Of a stretch of DNA of 7,249 bases, positions 1 to 7,101 are shown piece by piece. A model generated the notes under the pieces. The model had not been told where the DNA came from, made no database searches, and saw only the letters and a list, made by a program, of their open reading frames with translations. The stretch spans positions 1 through 7,249 of the forward strand of contig JASBZJ010000098.1 of assembly GCA_029983495.1 (NCBI GenBank), read 5' to 3'. The translations under genes were made by a program, and so were the position numbers. This DNA is from Porphyromonas sp. Lineage in GTDB: Bacteria > Bacteroidota > Bacteroidia > Bacteroidales > Porphyromonadaceae. How positions within the stretch are numbered: position 1 is the stretch's first letter; each line of letters starts with the position of its first letter.

Positions 1-1089
1 AGGAAAATGCCCAATAAAGAAAGGCTCGTTACCCGTAACACACTTTACCCCCACGATACTTTTTTTCGCAATTTCAACCACCTTATCAACTAGTAGAAAG
101 GGGTAACGGTGCGGAAGAAGTTCTTTAATTTGTTCAATTGTAAGAATGGGTTCTTTACTAGGGTCGTAATGAGGTTCAAGTGCATCGGGCTGTTTTACTT
201 CGTTCCGGATTAAACGAGCAAGCTTGTTGTTTATACCATGCCCTGGTTTAACGGCAATAATTCTGCCTTGTATGTAGCACCCCGAAAGCGCAAGGTCGCC
301 AATGATATCGAGAATTTTATGGCGAGCTGGTTCGTCCTCGCCTAGCGAGGATGGGTTGACGAAACCAAGTTGTGAGGGAATTGTATCGTTGGGAAAGTTT
401 TCTTTAAAAAGCGATTTTTCGTTTTCCGATAGTTCGCGGTCGCTAATAATAAGTGCGTTCGATAAACTTCCACCTTTTACAAGCCCCTTTTCGAGAAGAG
501 GAAGAACTTCGCTGAGCAAAACAAAGCTTCGTGCTGGGGCAATTTCGGTAGCATAGTTTGTATCGCAGTTAAATGTAGCTTTAACCTTGTTTAGCTGAGG
601 TATATTATTGTATTCGAGGCTTGCCTCAATACTAAAGTCATCACTAGGAAGAAGCAGAATACGTGCCCCCGTTTGGTCGTCGTAAACTTCCATTGTTTTT
701 TTTACAACAAAGCATACGCAGTCATCATTCTGTGGTTGAATTCCCACCTCATTAATGGCGGTAACGTATGGTGTAGCACTACCATTCAGAATGGGGAACT
801 CTGGTCCATCAACTTCAAGAATACAATTGGTTACTCCCATTGCGTAGAGTGCCGAAAAGGCATGTTCAATGGTTGAAACCTGCCAAGAATCGCACACTAT
901 GGTAGTACAACGGTTTGTGTGTTCAACACGTTCGGCATATGCAACCACTTCGGCATTATTCAAATCGCTACGCCGAATTACATACCCTGTATTTACATCA
1001 GCTGGAAGTATGGTAAGTGTTACCTCTTTACCTGTATGCAGCCCCTTGCCCGAAAAGCTAATAGGAGCTTTAAGTGTTTGTTGTTGCAT
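1..1089 (-). CDS. lpxC-fabZ: Bifunctional LpxC-FabZ fusion, 3' end outside window
   Basis: This is the first 363 codons of a fused enzyme, open to the left edge. The N-terminal part is LpxC, the zinc deacetylase that removes acetate from UDP-3-O-acyl-GlcNAc, the committed step of lipid A synthesis. Visible motifs are SGKGLHTG (residues 13-20), the catalytic EH pair (E75-H76, in [10 protein letters not shown]), the zinc-binding HKILD (H257 and D261) and a later conserved H284. From about residue 310 a FabZ (3-hydroxyacyl-ACP dehydratase) domain begins, with [14 protein letters not shown] (324-337) and the active-site histidine H361 in GHFP. The window ends there, so roughly the last 100 residues, including the FabZ catalytic acidic residue, are not seen. 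LpxC is about 19 residues longer than E. coli LpxC before HKILD, in keeping with the Bacteroidota form. The ATG lies 6 bases past the lpxD stop, with AAGGA 10 bases upstream inside lpxD, so the two are probably co-transcribed. The fusion is known in Bacteroidota. Confidence 0.96.
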   Translation of the reverse strand, partial: MQQQTLKAPISFSGKGLHTGKEVTLTILPADVNTGYVIRRSDLNNAEVVAYAERVEHTNRCTTIVCDSWQVSTIEHAFSALYAMGVTNCILEVDGPEFPILNGSATPYVTAINEVGIQPQNDDCVCFVVKKTMEVYDDQTGARILLLPSDDFSIEASLEYNNIPQLNKVKATFNCDTNYATEIAPARSFVLLSEVLPLLEKGLVKGGSLSNALIISDRELSENEKSLFKENFPNDTIPSQLGFVNPSSLGEDEPARHKILDIIGDLALSGCYIQGRIIAVKPGHGINNKLARLIRNEVKQPDALEPHYDPSKEPILTIEQIKELLPHRYPFLLVDKVVEIAKKSIVGVKCVTGNEPFFIGHFP

Positions 1090-1095
1090 TATTCT

Positions 1096-2127
1096 CTATT
1101 CCTTGATGTTATTTTCAGCTTCTAGTTTTTTTATTCTTTGCTCTAGTTCGGGTAGTTTAGGAAAAATAGTATAAGCCCTAAGAGCTTTCGAAACTGGTAT
1201 TTGAGGTGAACCCAGTATTTTTGCATTTGCATCAACGTTGCCTACAACACCAGTTTGTGCTCCTACTTGGGTATTGTCACCAACAACCTGGTGACCAGCA
1301 AAACCAGCTTGCCCACCTATGCGACACCAACTACCAATTGTTGTGGTACCTGCAAAACCTGTTTGAGCCGAAACTACTGTGTTGCTTCCGATTTTGCAGT
1401 TATGCCCCACCTGAACGAGGTTATCGATTTTTACACCATTGCCTATTGTGGTTGACCCCATTACAGCACGGTCGATAGTAGTGTTAGCCCCTATTTCCAC
1501 ATTGTTGCCAATTGTAACATTGCCGAGCTGTGGAATTTTGCTATAACCTGTTGCGCTGGGGGCAAAACCAAAACCATCGGCACCTATTACTGCGCCTGCG
1601 TGAATGATACATTCTTCCCCAACCACAACATCGTTATATAGGGTAACCCTTGGGTATAGCTTAGTGCTTTTACCCACTTTGCAACCTTCCCCTAAATAAC
1701 AGTAGGCCTCTATGGTAACGTTTTCAGCTATGGTTACATTGCGTTCAATAACAACATACTCGCCAATATAGCAACTTTGCGGAATCTTTACCGAAGGCGC
1801 AATAACAGCTGTTTGAGCTATGCCCTTTTTTGAATTGTTGTTTTCGGCTTCGGCTAACTGCATAAGCTTAGCCAAGGCTAAGTAGGGGTCGTCCACACGC
1901 AGTAATGATGCTGTAAAAGGCTTTGTTGCTACAAAGTTGCGGTTAATTAAAATAGCTGTGGCCTTTGATGTGTATAGAAAGTGTGCATACTTATCGGATG
2001 CAATAAACGAAAGCTGCCCTGTTGTTGCATTTTCGATTGGGGCAAACGAATTTACCTTAAGCGAGGCATCGCCATCAACCTGAGCATTTATATATTGCGC
2101 AATTTCGCTGAGGCTTTTTTCTGTCAT
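1096..2127 (-). CDS. lpxD: UDP-3-O-acylglucosamine N-acyltransferase
   Basis: LpxD transfers a 3-hydroxyacyl chain from acyl-carrier protein to the 2-amino group made by LpxC, the third step of lipid A synthesis, in the cytoplasm. The 343-residue length is normal for the family. The N-terminal uridine-binding domain covers about residues 1-100. A left-handed beta-helix of hexapeptide repeats follows (about 105-310), with many [I/V]G-type turns. GADGFGFAP (182-190) and the catalytic histidine H242 in DNLVQVGHN (235-243) are both present. The C-terminal helix (about 323-343), rich in E, K and L, fits the coiled end of the LpxD trimer. The start gives the normal MTEKSLSEIAQYI opening; there is no Shine-Dalgarno sequence. 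A possible promoter lies about 37 bases upstream. LpxC-FabZ follows immediately, so consecutive reactions are encoded side by side. Confidence 0.97.
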   Translation of the reverse strand: MTEKSLSEIAQYINAQVDGDASLKVNSFAPIENATTGQLSFIASDKYAHFLYTSKATAILINRNFVATKPFTASLLRVDDPYLALAKLMQLAEAENNNSKKGIAQTAVIAPSVKIPQSCYIGEYVVIERNVTIAENVTIEAYCYLGEGCKVGKSTKLYPRVTLYNDVVVGEECIIHAGAVIGADGFGFAPSATGYSKIPQLGNVTIGNNVEIGANTTIDRAVMGSTTIGNGVKIDNLVQVGHNCKIGSNTVVSAQTGFAGTTTIGSWCRIGGQAGFAGHQVVGDNTQVGAQTGVVGNVDANAKILGSPQIPVSKALRAYTIFPKLPELEQRIKKLEAENNIKE

Positions 2128-2163
2128 GGGTAATGGTGTGTAAACAACTCTTTTATGCGTTTA

Positions 2164-2171
2164 CAAAAGTA
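2164..2171 (-). promoter_or_regulatory. Possible -7 box upstream of lpxD
   Basis: The minus strand reads TACTTTTG, an exact match to TAnnTTTG, the -7 element of Bacteroidota primary-sigma promoters. It sits 36 bases before the lpxD ATG, within the longest gap of the gene run (132 bases). No TTTG or clear TTG is seen about 20 bases further upstream, so the -33 element is missing or weak. An eight-base motif with two free positions occurs often by chance. If real, it would let lpxD-lpxC-fabZ be expressed separately from the upstream genes. Confidence 0.35.
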
Positions 2172-2259
2172 GTACATTGTTACGACTTAGCCCTCACATG
2201 TTCTTTTACTTAGCATGGTTGCTAGGAATGGGGAAGGGGTGTTTTGCCACAGGTATTAT

Positions 2260-3090
2260 TTATATTACGTTATATTGTAGTAATAGGCTTTCCATTTCGT
2301 GTTGAAGTTTTCGGGCTTCACGTTGTGCAGCATGGGCAAACTGCTCGCTACTATCGGCATAAATTATTCCTCGTGAAGAGTTTACTATTAGTCCACATTG
2401 TGGGGTAATTCCTCCTGCAACTAAGGCTTGCAAATCTCCTCCTTGGGCACCAACACCTGGTACAAGTAGGAAGTGTGTGGGAGCAATAGCGCGAACACGT
2501 TCGATATATTCAGCTTTTGTGGCTCCAACAACAAACATCATTTGTTCATCGCTTGCCCATGTTGTGGCTTTTTCAATAACTTCTTCAAAAAGATATTTGC
2601 CATTTTCAAGCTTTTGGAGCTGAAAATCCTCTGCTCCCGAGTTTGAGGTTAACCCCAATAAGGCTACCCAACCATCGCTATACTCAAGGAACGGCTTTAC
2701 ACTGTCGCTACCCATATAGGGTGCTACTGTTATGGCATCAACCTTTAAGTGCTTAAAGTATGCTCGTGCATACAAATTTGCGGTATTGCCAATATCACCT
2801 CTTTTCCCATCAGCTATAATAAACTGTTCGGGGTACTTTTCGTTTATGTACGCAATTGTATCCTCCAGAACTTTTATTCCATACGAACCCATCGATTCGT
2901 AAAAAGCAACATTGGGCTTATAAGCAATGCAATAAGCATTAGTAGCATCAATAATCGCTTTATTAAAGGCTAGCATTGGGTTTTCCTCGTTCATTAAGCA
3001 GTCGGGTAACCGCCGTGCATCGGTATCGAGTCCTATACACAAAAAGGAACGTTTTTCTTTAATATTATCGACGAGTTGTTGTTTAGTCAT
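2260..3090 (-). CDS. pyrF: Orotidine 5'-phosphate decarboxylase (long bacterial type)
   Basis: PyrF decarboxylates OMP to UMP, the last step of de novo pyrimidine synthesis, in the cytoplasm. The 276-residue length fits the longer subfamily (about 270 residues) rather than the E. coli type (about 245). Motifs are FLCIGLDTD (16-24), [10 protein letters not shown] (56-65) and the catalytic [12 protein letters not shown] (93-104), which carries the active-site lysine K96 and aspartate D99. The phosphate-binding VPGVGAQGG (210-218) and NSSRGIIYA (237-245) are also present. The frame stays open 48 codons further upstream to an ATG at 3234, which would overlap the end of prfA. I reject that start because the extra residues match nothing in the family and the enzyme fold begins at [10 protein letters not shown]. 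The chosen start leaves 64 bases after prfA. Confidence 0.96.
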   Translation of the reverse strand: MTKQQLVDNIKEKRSFLCIGLDTDARRLPDCLMNEENPMLAFNKAIIDATNAYCIAYKPNVAFYESMGSYGIKVLEDTIAYINEKYPEQFIIADGKRGDIGNTANLYARAYFKHLKVDAITVAPYMGSDSVKPFLEYSDGWVALLGLTSNSGAEDFQLQKLENGKYLFEEVIEKATTWASDEQMMFVVGATKAEYIERVRAIAPTHFLLVPGVGAQGGDLQALVAGGITPQCGLIVNSSRGIIYADSSEQFAHAAQREARKLQHEMESLLLQYNVI

Positions 3091-3154
3091 AGTATGAACA
3101 GTTATTAGTTGGGTTATTACAATTGAATTAAAATGGGGTAGGTATGGAAAAGGT

Positions 3155-4243
3155 TTACAAAAGAGCAACTTCGGCAAGACGGGAACTATTCTCCTCCATA
3201 GCCAATGCATCGATAATGGGTTGCAGTTCGCCATCCAGAACAGCCGAAAGGTTATGAATGGTTAGCCCAATACGGTGATCGGTTACGCGTCCTTGGGGAA
3301 AGTTGTATGTACGAATTTTTGCACTTCTATCCCCAGTGGAAACCATTGTTTTCCGCGACTGTGCTTTTTCTTCTTCCACTTTTTGCCGTTCCATATCGTA
3401 AATGCGAGTACGGAGTTCGGCTAAAGCCTTCGCTTTGTTTTTCAGTTGTGAACGCTCGTCCTGGCATTGCACTACAATACCTGTAGGAATGTGTACAATT
3501 CGAACAGCCGAATAGGTTGTATTTACACTTTGCCCACCAGCTCCACTTGAGCAGAAGGTATCAATGCGTAAGTCCGAATCTTTTATTTCAACATCAACTT
3601 CATCGGCTTCGGGGAATACAGCTACTGTAGCAGCACTTGTATGTATTCTTCCTTGGGTTTCAGTTTCGGGTACACGTTGCACACGGTGTACACCCGATTC
3701 GTATTTAAGTATTCCGTATACGCCATCGCCTTCCACCGTAAAAACAATTTCCTTATAACCACCAAGGCTTCCCTCAGCGAAATCGGTAATCGAAAGTTTC
3801 CATCCCTTCGATTCAATAAACCGACTATACATTTTGAACAAGTCGCGTGCAAAAAGTGCAGCTTCATCGCCCCCAGTTCCCGCACGTATTTCCATGATAG
3901 CGTTTCTATCGTCGTCGGGTTCATCGGGCAATAGTAGTAAAGCAATTTCCTTTTCCAACTCAGGTAATGCATCCTTCGATGATGTTATTTGCTCTTTAGC
4001 AAGTAGGCGCATTTCTTCGTCTTTTTCGTTCGCAAGAATTTCTTCGGCTTCTGCAAGTTGAGCTTGAGTTTGCTGATATTGCTCGTTTTTTTTATGGAGT
4101 TGTTCTAAATGCTTATACTCCTTGCTAAGCTTAACGTATCGCTTTTCATCGGCAAGCACTTCGGGGTCTGTAATAAGTAGAGCCACTTCGTGAAAGCGGT
4201 TTTCGAGCGTGGAAAGATATCCTTCGAGTTTCGCTAAATTCAT
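3155..4243 (-). CDS. prfA: Peptide chain release factor 1 (RF1)
   Basis: RF1 recognises UAA and UAG in the ribosomal A site and triggers release of the finished protein. The 362-residue length is standard. The coiled N-terminal domain 1 covers about residues 1-105. [15 protein letters not shown] (117-131) and [12 protein letters not shown] (181-192) are classic RF1 stretches. The codon-recognition tripeptide is PET (192-194), which fits the RF1 PxT pattern (PAT in E. coli) and not the SPF of RF2. The catalytic GGQ is at 236-238 in [12 protein letters not shown]; its glutamine is the usual PrmC methylation target, but prmC is not in this window. [14 protein letters not shown] (261-274) follows. 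The gene starts 3 bases after the purM stop, so the two are almost certainly translated from one mRNA. Several overlapping open frames here are shadows. Confidence 0.97.
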   Translation of the reverse strand: MNLAKLEGYLSTLENRFHEVALLITDPEVLADEKRYVKLSKEYKHLEQLHKKNEQYQQTQAQLAEAEEILANEKDEEMRLLAKEQITSSKDALPELEKEIALLLLPDEPDDDRNAIMEIRAGTGGDEAALFARDLFKMYSRFIESKGWKLSITDFAEGSLGGYKEIVFTVEGDGVYGILKYESGVHRVQRVPETETQGRIHTSAATVAVFPEADEVDVEIKDSDLRIDTFCSSGAGGQSVNTTYSAVRIVHIPTGIVVQCQDERSQLKNKAKALAELRTRIYDMERQKVEEEKAQSRKTMVSTGDRSAKIRTYNFPQGRVTDHRIGLTIHNLSAVLDGELQPIIDALAMEENSSRLAEVALL

Positions 4244-4246
4244 CTG

Positions 4247-5446
4247 TTAATAATTTAAAGTACCAAAAGGCGTTTCGAGAGTAAGCTTATTGCCCTTTGT
4301 GTAGTCCTGTACATGCCCGATAATCTGAGCCTCCACATTAAATGCTTTTGCAACCGAAATAACTTCCTCGGCGTATTGCTCTTCGAGGTATATTTCCATG
4401 CGATGCCCCATATTAAATACGCTGTAAAGTTCTTTCGGGTCGGCTTGGCTCGTTTCGGCAATAATGTTGAACAGAGGGGGAATGGGGAGCAGGTTATCCT
4501 TGATAATGTGCTTATTCTGTACAAAGTTTAGCACTTTGGTTTGCGCCCCACCTGTGCAGTGTACCATTCCGTGAATATTCTTTTTGAATCCTTCGTGCAA
4601 AAGAGCCGATACAATAGGGGCATAGGTTCGGGTTGGCGAAAGAACTAGTTTGCCCGCATCAAGTGGAGTACCTTCGATAGGTTGTGTTAGTTCGTACTTA
4701 CCACAATATACGAGTTCCTGAGGTATTGCCTCATCGTAGCTTTCGGGATATTTTTCTGCCACTGATTTTGCGAAGACTTCGTGACGAGCAGAGGTAAGTC
4801 CGTTACTACCCATACCACCGTTATACTGAGCTTCGTAACTTGCTTGTCCGTAACTTGCTAAACCAACAATAACATCACCTGCTTTTATATGGCTGTTGTC
4901 GATAACCTCGTCGCGACGCATACGGCACGATACGGTGCTATCCACAATAACTGTACGAACAAGGTCGCCTACATCGGCGGTTTCGCCTCCCGAGGAATAA
5001 ATTCCTATACCCATGGTTCTGAGTTCTGCCAAAACACTTTCTGTTCCCTCAATAATGGCTTTAATTACTTCGCCGGGAATGAGGTGTTTATTTCGACCAA
5101 TGGTCGACGAAAGTAGTATATTATTTATAGCTCCTACGCAAAGCAAGTCGTCGATATTCATAACTACGGCATCCTGCGCAATACCACGCCAAACCGATAG
5201 GTCGCCTGTTTCTCTCCAATAAGCATAGGCAAGTGCACTTTTGGTTCCAGCTCCATCGGCATGCATAAGTGTACAATACTGTTGGTCGCCACCAAAAATA
5301 TCGGGTAGAATTTTGCAGAAAGCGAGGGGGTACAGTGCTTTTTCGACGTGTGTTAATGCATTATGAACATCGGTTTTTGCTTCCGATACACCTCGTTGGC
5401 TGTAGCGTTGCTTTGCTTCGTGTTCGCTTTGTATATATTTTTTCAT
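4247..5446 (-). CDS. purM: Phosphoribosylformylglycinamidine cyclo-ligase (AIR synthetase)
   Basis: PurM uses ATP to close FGAM into AIR, the fifth step of de novo purine synthesis. At 399 residues it is longer than the E. coli enzyme (345), and its motifs are diverged but all present in order. These are YSQRGV (15-20), HADGAGTK (62-69, matching the DGVGTK motif), DAVVMNIDDLLCVGA (92-106, matching DxVAMNxNDLxxxGA), GGETAD (153-158), SPTRTY (270-275), HCTGGAQTK (296-304, matching the ITGGG region) and FNMGHRMEIYL (344-354, matching FNxGxGM). This order identifies PurM within the PurM/PurL/SelD superfamily; SelD is excluded because the substrate-site motifs are those of AIR synthetase. The start is the only one preserving YSQRGV. 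The gene follows the glucosaminidase gene by 49 bases with no terminator and is followed 3 bases later by prfA. Confidence 0.95.
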   Translation of the reverse strand: MKKYIQSEHEAKQRYSQRGVSEAKTDVHNALTHVEKALYPLAFCKILPDIFGGDQQYCTLMHADGAGTKSALAYAYWRETGDLSVWRGIAQDAVVMNIDDLLCVGAINNILLSSTIGRNKHLIPGEVIKAIIEGTESVLAELRTMGIGIYSSGGETADVGDLVRTVIVDSTVSCRMRRDEVIDNSHIKAGDVIVGLASYGQASYEAQYNGGMGSNGLTSARHEVFAKSVAEKYPESYDEAIPQELVYCGKYELTQPIEGTPLDAGKLVLSPTRTYAPIVSALLHEGFKKNIHGMVHCTGGAQTKVLNFVQNKHIIKDNLLPIPPLFNIIAETSQADPKELYSVFNMGHRMEIYLEEQYAEEVISVAKAFNVEAQIIGHVQDYTKGNKLTLETPFGTLNY

Positions 5447-5495
5447 ACTGCAAGTTTAGTCTGTTCCTTTAATTTTGGGCTTATAATAAGTTGTT

Positions 5496-6464
5496 TTACC
5501 GAAGCATAAGTACATCCCCTTCGGTGGGTACATATTCTTCTATATCAAGCCCATTTATTTGGTAAAGGTTCTTTACTTTCATACCATAACGTTGGGCAAT
5601 GCTGTGCATCGAATCGCCAACTTTAACCACGTGATCAGGGTACTCGGCAGTTGCTGTACGGTTCTTTTCTTGCAAGTAAACAATGTCGCCCTTGTGTAGT
5701 GGAAAATCGATTGGAGCTTCGTTATACTTCGCCACTTTTTGAGGCGAAAGATCCATTTCGTTTGCAATCGATGTAAAGGTATCGCCTTGTTCAGCAATAA
5801 CGTAAAGTAAACCATAGCTGATATAGCCTTCGTGTTTAATACCACTCCCTTTACTTTCATCCTTAGGGGTGCTGTTATTCCTCATTGGGGTACCATGTAG
5901 CCATTTGGGGTAACGCTCCTTATCGAGTTCATATAATTCGTATAACTCAATTAGTGCAATAAGCTTATTAGCGTACCCTTTGTCTGTAGCATAACCTGCA
6001 CGCTGTAGCCCTCTAGCCCAGCTACGATAATCGGTTATATTTAGGTTATAGAGGTTTTTATAGCGCTGTTGCTGTAAAAAATTCGAGTGGTCGTTAAACG
6101 AGTCGAGGTCGTTTTCGTAGCTTCGAAAGCACTCGTTAGGGCGATCATCGTTGCGATAGGTTCGCTTTCCTTGCCATGCTGTGTGGCATTTTATACCAAA
6201 GTGATTATGGTGAACTGAGGCTAATGTGCTTTGCCCTGCAGAACTTTCGAGCAAGCCTTGTGCCATAGTAATCGAAGCGGGTATTCCGTGCCTTTGCATT
6301 TGGCGTATACACTCTAACGCATACCTATTAATATAATCCATATAAGTACTATTACGGCTTTGCGCCATGCTTATATGAGGTGCTAAAAGCGATAGAACAA
6401 AAAGCACTATGGCTAAATTACACTTGGGTAATACCTCTCTGTGGGCATTCGGGCTCAAAATCAT
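5496..6464 (-). CDS. Secreted glucosaminidase (GH73-like) with two LysM repeats
   Basis: This is a predicted exported peptidoglycan hydrolase that would cut the GlcNAc-MurNAc bond. Residues 1-34 form a signal peptide: a basic n-region (R9, K14), a hydrophobic core LAIVLFVLSLLA (17-28), and an SMA-Q cleavage site after A34. Residues about 41-178 match the glucosaminidase domain: GIPASITMAQGLLESSAGQS (60-79), with the likely catalytic glutamate E73, then NHFGIKC (87-93), a CFRSY segment (112-116) and a YATDKGYANKLIALI stretch (158-172). A linker (about 180-217) leads to two LysM repeats, roughly 219-264 and 278-322, each with a GD turn (G227-D228; G283-D284) followed by an SIA segment. These should bind glycan. 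The start is needed to keep the signal peptide; the next methionines (33, 42) would lose it. It is the first recognisable gene of the run and lies behind 785 bases of non-coding DNA. I do not assign a symbol. Confidence 0.93.
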   Translation of the reverse strand: MILSPNAHREVLPKCNLAIVLFVLSLLAPHISMAQSRNSTYMDYINRYALECIRQMQRHGIPASITMAQGLLESSAGQSTLASVHHNHFGIKCHTAWQGKRTYRNDDRPNECFRSYENDLDSFNDHSNFLQQQRYKNLYNLNITDYRSWARGLQRAGYATDKGYANKLIALIELYELYELDKERYPKWLHGTPMRNNSTPKDESKGSGIKHEGYISYGLLYVIAEQGDTFTSIANEMDLSPQKVAKYNEAPIDFPLHKGDIVYLQEKNRTATAEYPDHVVKVGDSMHSIAQRYGMKVKNLYQINGLDIEEYVPTEGDVLMLR

Positions 6465-6526
6465 TCAATTTTGCTCTAAAAACCATTACACTTTTACCTA
6501 TCCTACATACTTAACCTAACACTGTA

Positions 6527-6545
6527 GCTACTATAGTCGAGTAGC
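6527..6545. repeat. Hairpin in the glucosaminidase gene upstream region
   Basis: GCTACT (6527-6532) and AGTAGC (6540-6545) are perfect complements around a 7-base loop. It lies 63 bases upstream of the glucosaminidase start. There is no T-run on either side, so it is not an intrinsic terminator. It could belong to the leader of the operon. Confidence 0.35.
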
Positions 6546-6561
6546 ATGTTGTAGGCTTTGT

Positions 6562-6697
6562 TACCGTTGTTCGATAACATTGTTAGGACGGAGCGATACT
6601 CTCAGGCTGAACCTTTTCAAACAAATGAGATTGTTTTTTGAGGCAAGCTCAACGGTACCTCCCAACTAAAGTTGGTACATGCCCCATTAAAAGGGGC
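6562..6697 (-). ncRNA. Possible structured leader or small RNA
   Basis: Read on the minus strand from the TACCTTTG box, the transcript would first fold a GCCCC/GGGGC hairpin (6681-6697, 5 pairs, 7-base loop). A CCAAC/GTTGG hairpin follows (6662-6675, 5 pairs, 4-base loop), flanked by GTAC sequences that can also pair. A perfect 8-base long-range stem then pairs 6650-6657 with 6562-6569. It encloses an AAACAA/TTGTTT hairpin (6619-6624 with 6631-6636) and a GAG/CTC hairpin near 6591-6603. I do not recognise a known RNA family. All helices would also form on the plus strand, so orientation rests only on the promoter-like box. It may be a long 5' leader of the glucosaminidase-purM-prfA run or an independent small RNA. 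Individual helices are short and could be chance. Confidence 0.3.
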
Positions 6698-6711
6698 TTA
6701 TACTATCTATA

Positions 6712-6719
6712 CAAAGGTA
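6712..6719 (-). promoter_or_regulatory. Possible -7 box upstream of the operon
   Basis: The minus strand reads TACCTTTG, an exact match to the Bacteroidota TAnnTTTG -7 element. It points towards the glucosaminidase gene and would start a transcript near 6704-6707, giving a leader of about 240 bases. No TTTG is visible about 20 bases upstream (near 6740), so the -33 element is absent or degenerate. It is the only exact match I found between 6465 and 6870. Confidence 0.38.
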
Positions 6720-6743
6720 ATAAATTTATGCTTTGTGGGTTAG

Positions 6744-6757
6744 GTGTGCTGTGTGCT
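6744..6757. repeat. Tandem duplication of a 7-mer
   Basis: GTGTGCT occurs twice back to back (6744-6750 and 6751-6757), just upstream of the TACCTTTG box on the minus strand. Two copies are too few to call a repeat array. It could be a slippage product or a paired protein-binding site. Confidence 0.5.
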
Positions 6758-6771
6758 ATAACTTTTCGTAT

Positions 6772-6869
6772 TCCCCAGAAGTGCAACACGAGGGGTGTAA
6801 AGTAAGAGCGTTGCACTTGTAGCTCAATAATACATAAACTTTATTGCTGGGGATTTTTGTATTTACACC
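6772..6869. ncRNA. Candidate structured RNA: three-way junction with pseudoknot
   Basis: Three perfect helices abut. P1 pairs TCCCCAG (6772-6778) with CTGGGGA (6847-6853). P2 pairs AAGTGCAAC (6779-6787) with GTTGCACTT (6810-6818). P3 pairs CAATAA (6825-6830) with TTATTG (6841-6846). P1 touches P2 and P3 with no unpaired base between them; only six bases (6819-6824) join P2 to P3. The 22-base loop of P2 contains GGTGTAAA (6794-6801), a perfect complement of TTTACACC (6862-6869) just outside P1, so an 8-pair pseudoknot is possible. On the minus strand P2 gains a G-U and a C-G pair (6809 with 6788, 6808 with 6789), whereas the plus strand has an A-C clash there, a slight hint for the minus strand. 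I recognise no known riboswitch or ribozyme. It could also be a dispersed repeat or a mobile-element end with DNA hairpins. Confidence 0.45.
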
Positions 6870-6873
6870 AGCT

Positions 6874-6921
6874 ATACTTATTTGGGGTGCTTAAAGGAGC
6901 CATTTATACGACAATAAGTAT
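6874..6921. repeat. 9-base inverted repeat, hairpin
   Basis: ATACTTATT (6874-6882) and AATAAGTAT (6913-6921) are perfect complements around a 30-base loop. The arms are AT-rich. Within the loop, ATACG (6906-6910) can pair with CGTAT (6956-6960) beyond the next hairpin. No T-run follows on either strand. Confidence 0.5.
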
Positions 6922-6923
6922 CA

Positions 6924-6954
6924 TTATTACAGGTTGTTATCTATTTGGTAATAA
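6924..6954. repeat. 7-base inverted repeat, hairpin
   Basis: TTATTAC (6924-6930) and GTAATAA (6948-6954) are perfect complements around a 17-base loop. It starts two bases after the preceding hairpin, so the two could stack. A 7-base arm in AT-rich DNA is weak evidence on its own. Confidence 0.4.
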
Positions 6955-7004
6955 GCGTATTCATTCGAACCGTTATTAAGGAAGATTGTGTGGACGAACC
7001 TCAA

Positions 7005-7061
7005 GTGTCCGCCCGAAGGTTTACCATGGTTCGTAATGTTTTTCGGGTTGCGGGCGGACAC
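7005..7061. repeat. Perfect 11-base GC-rich inverted repeat
   Basis: GTGTCCGCCCG (7005-7015) and CGGGCGGACAC (7051-7061) are perfect complements around a 35-base loop. It is the strongest inverted repeat in the window, and its composition differs sharply from the AT-rich flank to its left. Neither side has a T-run, so it is not a standard terminator. Inside and beside it are competing pairings: CCCGAA (7012-7017) with TTCGGG (7042-7047), ACGAACC (6994-7000) with GGTTCGT (7028-7034), and GGAC/GTCC pairs on both flanks (6992-6995 with 7007-7010; 7056-7059 with 7066-7069). It may be a dispersed palindromic repeat or a switching RNA element. Confidence 0.75.
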
Positions 7062-7101
7062 GCAGGTCCCCCTCCTACATGATGCATGTTTGCCGTTTTT
7101 C

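Noticed and set aside
302..1478. Several plus-strand open frames of 66 to 101 codons opposite lpxC and lpxD.
   Set aside because: They are antisense shadows of well-supported genes, with low-complexity or implausible proteins.
2200..2225. TAGC/GCTA hairpin downstream of pyrF as a terminator.
   Set aside because: The stem has only four pairs and no T-run follows on the minus strand.
3622..3972. Open frames of 97 to 116 codons on both strands inside prfA.
   Set aside because: They overlap a fully conserved RF1 coding sequence, lack recognisable content, and are side effects of its codon use.
6585..6620. Glycine-riboswitch-like words on the plus strand (AGGACGGAG, then ACTCTCAGG).
   Set aside because: In glycine aptamers CTCTCAGG comes before the AGGAC word and needs an upstream GGAGAG partner plus a CCGAAGGAGCAA-like core. 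Here the order is reversed and the partners are missing.
6779..6818. AAGTGCAAC/GTTGCACTT arms as an integron attC site.
   Set aside because: The arms do not fit RYYYAAC and GTTRRRY, and there is no gene cassette or integrase nearby.
6756..6893. A minus-strand open frame of about 43 codons across the three-way junction, ending in SGEYEKL.
   Set aside because: It has no ATG between the preceding stop and its own stop, and its bases are better explained by the pairing constraints. It is not called as a gene.
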